A DNA stretch of 64,000 bases from Lachnospiraceae bacterium (GTDB taxonomy: Bacteria; Bacillota; Clostridia; Oscillospirales; Ruminococcaceae), in contig JAMPFE010000009.1 of assembly GCA_023664705.1 (NCBI GenBank), positions 1 through 64,000 on the forward strand, given 5' to 3'. The notes under the pieces are model-generated. The model was not told the origin of the DNA. It made no database searches and worked only from the letters and a program-made list of their open reading frames with translations. The position numbers and the translations under genes were made by a program. This document shows, in pieces, positions 7,908-14,651 of this stretch; position 1 is the stretch's first letter, and each line of letters starts with the position of its first letter.

Positions 7908-9458
7908 ATGCCAAGAACTAAAACAACGTATGATGTGCTGCTATCTTGCCCAGGTGATGTTTACAACGACTGTTATTCTACTATTGACGACACCGTGAAC
8001 GTATTTAACAAAGTATACGGAGATTTGTATAATATTGAAATAAATCTTGTACATTGGTCAAAAGACAGCTTTCCTCAATCGGGTGATCATCCTCAAGAAC
8101 TGCTGAATAAGCAGATAGTTGATGATGCAGATGCTTGTATTGCTGTTTTTTGGACAAAATTCGGCTCCCCTACAGATAAGTATGGCTCGGGAACCGAAGA
8201 GGAAATTGAACGTATGCTCTCGGAGAACAGACAAGTGTTTGTATATTTTTACAATAAGCCCGTACCTCCCTCATTGCTTGCAAATGAAGAAACAAAAGCG
8301 GATTACAATAAAATTTCAGAATTTAAGAAGAAGTATTCAAAGAGAGGGATTTACAGTGAGATATCCGATGAAACCGATTTCCAAAAGAAGCTCACTGTTC
8401 ACCTAACTAAGTTTTTTCTTGGCAAGCAAGATACGGCTTCAATCACTTCACACGAAATTACTCCGGTTTTGCGTCTTGTAGGCAAAGATAAGCAAGAGAA
8501 TGTTGCTGTAAGTTACACAAACTTGCTAAATGACTCAAAAATTGAAGGACTTAAGAAAAGTATAGCCGACAGGATAGAAGAATTGAATAAATATCGTTTG
8601 AACGCTTGCTCTCTTGATAGCGAGATTGAAGAAAATCCGATCTTGGCTAATTTGGGAATCGGCATGTGGGAATACAAGCCGGTAACCGTCAAACCCTCAG
8701 AAAAAGAAGTAATTGAAAGCTTTTGCAGATTGTGTGGTATAAGCCTTTCGGAGAACTTTTGGGATCTCGGCGATTTGAAGACGGGACGCCAAATTTTTGA
8801 TATGAATATCTATGGCAACAAACAAGTAACACTGTTTGGCACAGACGATGAACAATTCAAATATAATCGAATTAAATCTATTTCGAGTGACATTTTCAGA
8901 TTATATAAGCTTTATTTGTATCAAGAATTTTACAAAACTGTTGATAAAATTCCATTTATAGAGCTTGCCGTTTTCAACTCCGGAACTACATTTGATCAAG
9001 ATGTTGAGGTTAAACTGTTCTTTGAAAAGGACGTGCTGTTTGATTTGAGCGAATTTCCCAGACCCGATGATACGGTCATAGAAGAATTTGTGGAAAAAGA
9101 AAGCAACATCAGCTTGATTATTTGCCCTGGCTCAACATCGGAATTATCGGATTATACATATCCCAATCAAAGTTCTTACGCCTATTCGCCCAGAATAAAT
9201 TTGCGCCCTGCCGATATAATTAAAAAAGCGATTGAAGAATATTATACAACAATAGACGAGTATGATTGCTTTGATTATTACGAAGAGAACGGGAAAGATA
9301 TACTTAAAGTGAACTTTAAAGAAGTTAAGCAGCATACGGGAGTAATGTTCCCGGTGCGTTTATTCCTATCTAACGTTCCCGATGAAATTCCATATCAAAT
9401 AACGGGGAAAAATTCACCCGATGTCATAAATGGGACTGTAAAAATAATAAATGTATAA
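7908..9458 (+). CDS. DUF4062-type protein with a long unknown C-terminal region
   Basis: Cargo gene of the tRNA element, 516 residues. The first ~130 residues match the DUF4062 pattern: LLSCPGDV (12-19), VHW..D..P..GDHPQ (48-63), NKQI (67-70), FWTKFGSPT (81-89) and SGTEEEIE (94-101), then a hydrophobic strand VFVYFY. This fold is related to nucleoside deoxyribosyltransferase/TIR-like domains that act on or bind nucleotides. Residues ~150-516 match nothing I recognise: no membrane segment, no Walker motif, rich in acidic and aromatic residues. It has its own promoter and terminator and stands alone, like many single-gene defence cargoes. A role in phage defence is inference from domain and location only. 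Confidence 0.7.
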   Translation: MPRTKTTYDVLLSCPGDVYNDCYSTIDDTVNVFNKVYGDLYNIEINLVHWSKDSFPQSGDHPQELLNKQIVDDADACIAVFWTKFGSPTDKYGSGTEEEIERMLSENRQVFVYFYNKPVPPSLLANEETKADYNKISEFKKKYSKRGIYSEISDETDFQKKLTVHLTKFFLGKQDTASITSHEITPVLRLVGKDKQENVAVSYTNLLNDSKIEGLKKSIADRIEELNKYRLNACSLDSEIEENPILANLGIGMWEYKPVTVKPSEKEVIESFCRLCGISLSENFWDLGDLKTGRQIFDMNIYGNKQVTLFGTDDEQFKYNRIKSISSDIFRLYKLYLYQEFYKTVDKIPFIELAVFNSGTTFDQDVEVKLFFEKDVLFDLSEFPRPDDTVIEEFVEKESNISLIICPGSTSELSDYTYPNQSSYAYSPRINLRPADIIKKAIEEYYTTIDEYDCFDYYEENGKDILKVNFKEVKQHTGVMFPVRLFLSNVPDEIPYQITGKNSPDVINGTVKIINV

Positions 9459-9462
9459 ACAT

Positions 9463-9495
9463 ACAGCGGCAAGCAAAGGCTTACCGCTGTTCTAA
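9463..9495 (+). terminator. Terminator after the DUF4062 gene
   Basis: A 12 bp stem with one mismatch (ACAGCGGCAAGC against GCTTACCGCTGT), AAAG loop, followed by a weak T-rich stretch. Between here and 9670 I see no clear gene. On the minus strand a short stretch reads like protein (VFNYNPKSTNKASAYKEIL), possibly the end of a lost gene. Confidence 0.65.
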
Positions 9496-9670
9496 TATGT
9501 TTCATTAAGGCAACACTGTACAAAGACCAGATATCGCTTACTTGCAAACTTTTCGTCAAATTGCTCAAAATCTCCTTATAGGCACTGGCTTTATTCGTCG
9601 ATTTTGGGTTATAGTTGAATACAGAAATTTGCTAGCTTAATCAAACGACAACTTTTGTGCAATGTTACCT

Positions 9671-9904
9671 TTACCCGAGAGAACGAATACCGTCTATCGC
9701 CGCGAGGTCGGTATTCTCATTGCTGAGCGTTGCGCTGTTGAGATATTCGGCAAACCTGTCGCAGTTTACAAGTATTCGCCCCGCGACACGCACGGCGTTT
9801 ATTCTGCCGCTTGTAGCGAGCTTGCGGACAAAGTACTGCGATACACCGAACATTTCTGCGGTTTGCTTGATGGTTTTCATTTCGGGGATTGAACTATGCG
9901 CCAT
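9671..9904 (-). CDS. xis: Excisionase-type helix-turn-helix protein
   Basis: A 77-residue small DNA-binding protein. MKTIKQTAEMFGVSQYFVRKL followed by GRILVNCDRFAEYLN is the winged-helix layout of the excisionase/MerR-like family that directs integrase towards excision. It starts 15 bp after the upstream 57-residue gene with a GGAAAGGAG site, so the two form one operon, divergent from the repressor gene. It probably binds near the element ends. Confidence in the DNA-binding fold is high, in the excisionase role moderate. Confidence 0.75.
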   Translation of the reverse strand: MAHSSIPEMKTIKQTAEMFGVSQYFVRKLATSGRINAVRVAGRILVNCDRFAEYLNSATLSNENTDLAAIDGIRSLG

Positions 9905-9919
9905 AAATACTCCTTTCCC

Positions 9920-10093
9920 TTAATCGTCCTGTTTGTCAAACGCCTGTTTAGCCTTTTTAAGCCGGTAGCGTCGATTATGTTCCCTCACATTCTCCTTATG
10001 CCCGGAGCGCCATTTTCGCTGATACTCCCGTCGCGCCTCTATCGCTGCGTGTTCCTCCGACGACAGATTTTCAAGATTGACTTTGTTGGACAT
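9920..10093 (-). CDS. Small element protein, 57 residues
   Basis: Starts at the ATG at 10093 with GGAGG nine bases upstream and ends at TAA 9920-9922. It begins MSNKVNLENLSSEEHAAIEA, continues into an extremely basic stretch with QRKWRSGHKE and RRYRLKKAK, and ends in an acidic tail. Its charge suggests DNA or RNA binding. Small proteins of this kind sit directly before excisionase genes in many Clostridial integrative elements, which is how I recognise it; the function is unknown. Confidence 0.7.
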   Translation of the reverse strand: MSNKVNLENLSSEEHAAIEARREYQRKWRSGHKENVREHNRRYRLKKAKQAFDKQDD

Positions 10094-10242
10094 TTGCTAT
10101 GCCTCCTATATTGTTATTTCCTCTTTCGTTTCCTCTTTAAAAAGCCAAATAAATTGACCTCGATCAAATTATAACATAAGCCAAAGCTGATGTCAATAAA
10201 AATTAACTTAATTTCTTTTAAACGCTGCTAAATTTTGCGTAA

Positions 10243-10272
10243 TGCACAAAAAACATACTAAAGTTTTGTGCA
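10243..10272. promoter_or_regulatory. Probable repressor operator
   Basis: Inverted repeat TGCACAAAA (10243-10251) and TTTTGTGCA (10264-10272), a perfect 9 bp dyad with a 12 bp centre, in the divergent control region between the small basic gene and the repressor gene. Likely bound by the product of 10357-11040. This is inference from position. Confidence 0.5.
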
Positions 10273-10292
10273 TATTTCTCTTTCGTTTACCA

Positions 10293-10321
10293 TTGACAAA
10301 GTTAATTAAATAAGCTATAAT
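10293..10321 (+). promoter_or_regulatory. Promoter of the element repressor
   Basis: -35 TTGACA (10293-10298), 17 bp spacer, -10 TATAAT (10316-10321), with the dyad at 10243-10272 about 20 bp upstream. Confidence 0.75.
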
Positions 10322-10356
10322 AAAATAAGCGAAACAGAAACGAAAAGAGGTATTTT

Positions 10357-11040
10357 ATGGAAAACACAAGAGGTCGCAGAAAAAAGGAGATTGGAAGTAA
10401 TTCGCCGTTCGCTACTCGTTTGCGCGAATTGCTTGAAGAACGGGAAATAACGCAGCCTGTTCTCGCGGAGGCTATCGGTGTGTCGCGGCAGTCGGTCGGG
10501 CAATGGAAGGATGGAAAAACCGTTCCCGATATCTTGGATTTACGTAAAATCGCCATATTTTTCGGTGTTTCTACCGACTATCTGCTTTGCCAAACAAATG
10601 TGGCAAGCTCCGATAACCGAGTGAAAGATATACACGAGCTGACGGGATTATCCGAGGACGCGGTTAATCATCTGGTGAAACTGAAATCGGTTACCGATAT
10701 GCTTTCGGATTTGAAAGAAGAAACTGTTGAACTGTCCGCCGATGAAATCCAAGACAAGCTTGAAAAACTCGGATATAGCGTTACCCCCGACTGGGCTTTG
10801 GCGATAAAAAAAGCGCCGCGAGATATTGTATCTCCGACGCATATTCTGAATTTATTGTTTGAGAAAGACGATGTTGATGACCTGCTGAAACGACTTATGA
10901 TGCAGATTGCCAACACCGACAAGCTGAAGAATTTAAGAGAGATCAACGCGGTGGAGTTCTACACTTGGTCAATGCAAAAGCAGATGCTTGAGTTATTGGA
11001 GCGCTTGATTTTGAGTATAGAAAAAAATCCGAAGGGGTGA
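10357..11040 (+). CDS. XRE/Cro-CI family repressor
   Basis: A 227-residue regulator. Residues about 17-75 form a lambda-repressor-type helix-turn-helix (RLRELLEEREITQPVLAEAI then GVSRQSVGQWKDGKTVPD, ending STDYLL). The C-terminal ~150 residues are helical, acidic and unassigned, with no Ser-Lys peptidase signature, so it is not a LexA-type self-cleaving repressor. It faces away from the excisionase operon across a control region with a dyad, the normal genetic-switch layout, and is followed at once by the integrase fragment. Confidence 0.85.
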   Translation: MENTRGRRKKEIGSNSPFATRLRELLEEREITQPVLAEAIGVSRQSVGQWKDGKTVPDILDLRKIAIFFGVSTDYLLCQTNVASSDNRVKDIHELTGLSEDAVNHLVKLKSVTDMLSDLKEETVELSADEIQDKLEKLGYSVTPDWALAIKKAPRDIVSPTHILNLLFEKDDVDDLLKRLMMQIANTDKLKNLREINAVEFYTWSMQKQMLELLERLILSIEKNPKG

Positions 11041-11045
11041 CAGGT

Positions 11046-11477
11046 ATGGCAAACGTAATCAAGCGTGGCAAGAGCTTTCGTATTCGTGTATCGCTCGGGT
11101 TTGACGGCAACGGCAAGCGGATTTACAAGAGCAAAACCTTTAATCCTCCTAAAGAATTGACCCCGAAACAAGCGCAAAAGGAAGCCGAAAGACAAGCGGT
11201 TCTCTTTGAGGAACGGTGCAAAACGGGACAAATTCTCGACAACAACACGCGTTTTGCTGATTTTTCGGAAATCTGGCTTCACAATTATGCGGAGAAACAG
11301 TTAAAAGCAACTACCTTAGCGCGATATAAGGATCTTTTGGTAAGAATAAATGCAGCATTCGGAAATATGAAACTGTCCGCAATACAGCCGCATCACCTCT
11401 TAGCGTTTTATGATAACCTTGAAGAAAGCGGGGTGCGTAAGGATGTGATATATGCTCCTCTTCTGTCGGAGATTTAA
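11046..11477 (+). pseudogene. int: Integrase (tyrosine recombinase), N-terminal fragment
   Basis: The ATG at 11046 lies five bases after the repressor stop; a GTG at 11037 overlapping that stop is possible. Residues 1-60 resemble the arm-DNA-binding domain of Tn916-type integrases (VIKRGKSFRIRVSLG...KRIYKSKTF). Residues 65-130 are the SAM-like core-binding domain (FADFSEIWLHNYAEKQLKAT...HHLLAFYDNLEESGVRKD). The normal reading then stops near 11446, and the last ~10 codons are antisense to the nuclease gene. The catalytic domain with R, H-x-x-R and Tyr is absent, so the protein cannot recombine DNA. Confidence 0.85.
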
Positions 11478-12546
11478 TCTCAATAGGAATACTTTGCTGC
11501 GGGTCGTCAATGATTGCATCCCATCTCGCACCGTTGTCACCTGGGCGGGAATATGAGCAATTAAAGCCCAAAATCTTGAACAACGTCGAAATCAGCGAAT
11601 AAAACTCTTCTTTCTTAGATGTCTTGTATTCTTCAAACAAAGTCACAATTATATCAGAACTCTTCATACCCTTATGTTTGAGCTCGTTAATCTTGTTGAG
11701 GAACTCAATGTCTTCGGATTCTTTCAAAAGCTCAAAATCTGCACTCTTAGATATGTTTAACTCCCAGTTATTCACAACCGAAACTTTGCGGTTATTTTGA
11801 GTTTTATTCAAAAAAGTGCCCGCGGACATGGAGATGCCTGTTCCAAAGTGCTCTCCTAAGGCATCTTCAACTATCTTTCGTCTAAGTGTTGCGGACGGCG
11901 AAAACAGCAACGCTCTCCCATTCAGAATATCGGAGCAAAGTTCCTTGTCCTTAGATATAGTGTCATTAACTCTCAAAGTATCCAGCCCCGCACGCTGAAA
12001 TATCGAATACGTTCCCAGCCTTATAAGCGCCGCCTGAACATCGCTGCTGTAGCTTTCAAATTTAGGCAGTCTTATATCACACATTGCATTAATCGAAGTA
12101 TACACTTTTCTGCCGTATTCGGTTATTTTAAAGCGCTTCATTTTATTACCATACAAGCTTTTGTTCCACACAGCTTCAATCCAACCGCAGTTTTTCATAA
12201 GACCGATGGGTGTTCTTGTAGCGTTATCAACAGAGGAATGCTTCATACCCAGGCTTTTACAAAGCGCCGCAAAAGCAGAATTCAAGCGCTTTTTATCTCC
12301 TCTGATATTATTTATATCAGTAATCATTTGCCAATATGCGTTGTCATCTTCGTCATTTATTGACATAGGTCCAAGGCACAATTCGTGCTTATACATTACA
12401 CCGCCAAGGTCTATAAGCGTTCGTAAAGCACACTTAAAGAAACGTGTTTTTTCTGTGTATCTCATATTGTCGTCAAAATACGTGGGCGTATTTATTCCAA
12501 TAACCGATTGCTCATATAAACGCTTCAGGCAATCGCCATCAGACAA
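11446..12546 (-). pseudogene. Restriction-endonuclease-like gene, C-terminal piece
   Basis: The reading frame stays open to 11311, but beyond about 11446 it only reads the integrase antisense. The genuine part has winged-helix-like segments (about 20-150) and near its end a PD-(D/E)XK site: LFKILGFNC, then RWDAII and PIEIKSPTEEEHIS, the D...E-x-K arrangement. The region after EEEHIS, normally further helices, is missing. The first residues (TTG at 12546) continue the frame of the neighbouring 12549-12908 piece after a frameshift, so both are parts of one broken gene. Layout suggests a large type II/IIS enzyme of the AlwI sort; the exact family is uncertain and no methyltransferase is nearby. 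Confidence 0.65.
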
Positions 12547-12548
12547 TG

Positions 12549-12908
12549 CTATGTGAACGCCAACGGATAAGCCTTATCATCTTTATAGGGCGAGATCCAA
12601 CCAAGCATTCGGAATACTTCCGCGTACATTTTTACGTTCATTTTGGTAGAATTCATGCTTTCCAACTCAGTATTGCTTAATTCCAAAGCTTCGTTGCCAG
12701 AATACCCATATGCCGTCAAAAGATTTGCCTGTGCTATTGCAACTTTCATATCATCCAAAGTAAAGAAAGCTAAATCTTTAACTTGATTGTAAAGCAGCTT
12801 GATAATCTGTATATTGCAATCGTGCAGATATAAATTGCTAAAACAAATTTCCAAAGTGCAAGCCCCAAAACTTTTCCTGTATAGTAAAACACATGAAATA
12901 ACAACCAT
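12549..12908 (-). pseudogene. Restriction-endonuclease-like gene, N-terminal piece
   Basis: A 119-residue frame ending YPLAFT-stop at 12549-12551. Skipping the two bases after TTCACA restores the frame into ALSDGDCLKRLYEQ of the 411-residue neighbour, so a small indel near 12550 has split one gene. SFGACTLEICFSNLYLHDCN and the helical LLTAYGYSGNEALELSN...VFRMLGWI resemble recognition-domain repeats. The start codon and promoter are unclear, and the 5' end lies close to the direct repeats at 12915-12934, so this end too may be trimmed. Confidence 0.55.
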
Positions 12909-12914
12909 GCTATA

Positions 12915-12934
12915 TGGTCACACTTTGGTCACAC
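12915..12934 (+). repeat. Right pair of 9 bp direct repeats
   Basis: TGGTCACAC at 12915-12923 and again at 12926-12934, an 11 bp spacing, as at 7794-7813 near the left end. The rest of the 12909-13347 gap holds the 45 bp repeat, the branched palindrome at 13139-13204 and the trpB promoter; no gene is seen. Confidence 0.65.
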
Positions 12935-13051
12935 GCGTTTGAAAAAATTCCGCAAATTCTCAAAAAATTTGAAGAGGAACAAATGTAAAAATCGCTTAAC
13001 AAAGCTCGTTTACGACATTTTCGGCAGGTATCAACAAGTGGACAAATCCAA

Positions 13052-13096
<45 letters not shown>

Positions 13097-13138
13097 CCGG
13101 TCTGCGCCTTCGGCTTGACCTCGACTCTTTGCGATGGC

Positions 13139-13204
13139 GCGTTTTGCTCGAATTGCCCTAACGGCAATTCGATTTCGCGCTTCGCGCGAAATATCGCAAA
13201 ACGC
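13139..13204. other. Three-way branched palindrome
   Basis: An outer 9 bp stem (13139-13147 with 13196-13204) encloses two perfect hairpins: 13149-13157 with 13163-13171 (9 bp, 5-base loop) and 13172-13179 with 13185-13192 (8 bp, 5-base loop). All three stems are perfect. Originally this lay just behind tRNA-fMet, before the element came in. It could be a cruciform or REP-like repeat, or a structured transcript end of the tRNA. Confidence 0.6.
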
Positions 13205-13280
13205 TCAATGTTGACGCACCGCCTATAGGTGATTGCCGTGTGCAATGGGATTTTTCGTTTTCTCGTTTTAAAATAACCCC

Positions 13281-13309
13281 TTGACAAATTTGCGTTAAAG
13301 TGATAAAAT
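13281..13309 (+). promoter_or_regulatory. Promoter of trpB
   Basis: -35 TTGACA (13281-13286), 17 bp spacer, extended -10 TGA-TAAAAT (13304-13309). The leader is only about 30 bases, leaving no room for a T-box or trp attenuator. Confidence 0.75.
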
Positions 13310-13347
13310 TTAAGAGGTGAATATTTAAATATTTTCGGAGGTTTTTT

Positions 13348-14565
13348 ATGAAATACGGAGAAGTTGATTTTGATACCTACTTTAAGAATTATCCCGACAA
13401 AAACGGCTATTTCGGCAAATACGGCGGCGCTTATATCCCCGACGAGCTGAAAAACGCCATGGACGAGATAACCGAGGCGTACTTCACTATCTGCAAATCC
13501 AGCAAGTTCATCAGCGAGCTGCGCAGGATACGCAGGGAGTTCCAAGGCAGACCCACGCCCATTTCCTATCTGGAGCGCCTTTCGGGCAAGCTCGGGCACG
13601 TTCAGCTCTACGTCAAGCGCGAGGATCTGAACCACACGGGCGCTCACAAGCTCAACCACTGCATGGGCGAGGCGCTGCTGGCGAAGTATATGGGCAAGAA
13701 AAAGGTCATCGCCGAGACGGGCGCGGGTCAGCACGGCGTTGCGCTGGCGACCGCGGCGGCTTATTTCGGTCTTGAGTGTGATATCTACATGGGTGCCGTC
13801 GACATCAGGAAACAGGCTCCGAACGTCGCGAGAATGAAGATACTCGGCGCGAACGTCGTCGAGGTAACAGACGGTCTCGCGACGCTCAAGGAAGCCGTTG
13901 ACGCGGCGTTCACGGCGTACAGCAGGGAGTACAGGGACTGCATTTACTGCATAGGCTCGGTAGTAGGTCCTCACCCGTTCCCGATGATGGTGCGCGATTT
14001 CCAGAGCGTCGTCGGCGTCGAGGCGCGCGAGCAGTTCCTCGAGATGACGGGCGAACTCCCCGACGCTGTTGTCGCCTGCGTGGGCGGCGGCTCAAACGCC
14101 ATGGGCTTCTTCTCGGGCTTTTTGAACGACCCCGTGGACATCTACGGCGTTGAGCCCCTCGGCAGAGGCTCCAAGCTCGGTGACCACGCGGCAAGCCTTA
14201 CCTACGGCTCCGAGGGCATTATGCATGGCTTCAACAGCATTATGCTGAAGGACGAGAACGGCGACCCCGCGCCCGTTTACTCCGTGGCGAGCGGTCTGGA
14301 TTATCCGTCCTCGGGACCCGAGCACGCGTTCCTGCACGACATCGAACGCGTAAAATACGACGTTATCGACGACAACGAAACTATCGACGCGTTCTTCACG
14401 CTGTCGCGGCTGGAGGGCATTATCCCCGCGATAGAGAGCTCCCACGCGGTCGCCTACGCAATGAAGCTCGCCGAAAAAATGGGCAGAGGCTCAATCCTCA
14501 TCAACCTTTCGGGGCGCGGCGACAAGGATATGGATTACGTTATCGAGAAATACGGCATAAGATAA
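13348..14565 (+). CDS. trpB: Tryptophan synthase beta chain
   Basis: PLP enzyme that joins indole and serine to tryptophan. In 405 residues it has KREDLNHTGAHKLN with the PLP lysine near 101, AETGAGQHGVA for the serine carboxylate (about 130), GGGSNA at about 246-251 holding the phosphate, and the C-terminal SGRGDKD. The length and the SGLDYPSSGPEH motif fit the TrpB1 type. It stands alone with its own promoter and terminator; no trpA or other trp gene is adjacent. It may pair with a distant trpA or salvage free indole. GGAGG lies six bases before the ATG. Confidence 0.93.
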   Translation: MKYGEVDFDTYFKNYPDKNGYFGKYGGAYIPDELKNAMDEITEAYFTICKSSKFISELRRIRREFQGRPTPISYLERLSGKLGHVQLYVKREDLNHTGAHKLNHCMGEALLAKYMGKKKVIAETGAGQHGVALATAAAYFGLECDIYMGAVDIRKQAPNVARMKILGANVVEVTDGLATLKEAVDAAFTAYSREYRDCIYCIGSVVGPHPFPMMVRDFQSVVGVEAREQFLEMTGELPDAVVACVGGGSNAMGFFSGFLNDPVDIYGVEPLGRGSKLGDHAASLTYGSEGIMHGFNSIMLKDENGDPAPVYSVASGLDYPSSGPEHAFLHDIERVKYDVIDDNETIDAFFTLSRLEGIIPAIESSHAVAYAMKLAEKMGRGSILINLSGRGDKDMDYVIEKYGIR

Positions 14566-14595
14566 TGCCCGAGGCATTTGTCAATCCCAATAAAA

Positions 14596-14617
14596 CGCCC
14601 CCGAGCTTTCGGGGGCG
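14596..14617. terminator. Bidirectional terminator between trpB and tex
   Basis: A 9 bp stem of CGCCCCCGA and TCGGGGGCG around GCTT, followed by ATTTCT on the plus strand and preceded by AAAA. Both convergent genes end here. A nearly identical hairpin recurs at 59555-59576. Confidence 0.8.
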
Positions 14618-14651
14618 AATTTCTGTCGGGCTGTGGCGAAGCCGTTTTATG

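Noticed and set aside
9496..9670. A minus-strand gene downstream of the excisionase.
   Set aside because: A protein-like stretch exists but begins after a stop codon without a convincing start and runs antisense into the DUF4062 gene; at best a remnant.
11311..11445. Genuine C-terminus of the nuclease in this stretch.
   Set aside because: These codons are the antisense of conserved integrase sequence, and lack nuclease-like features.
13310..13347. T-box or tryptophan leader before trpB.
   Set aside because: The leader is about 30 bases with no stem or Trp codons.
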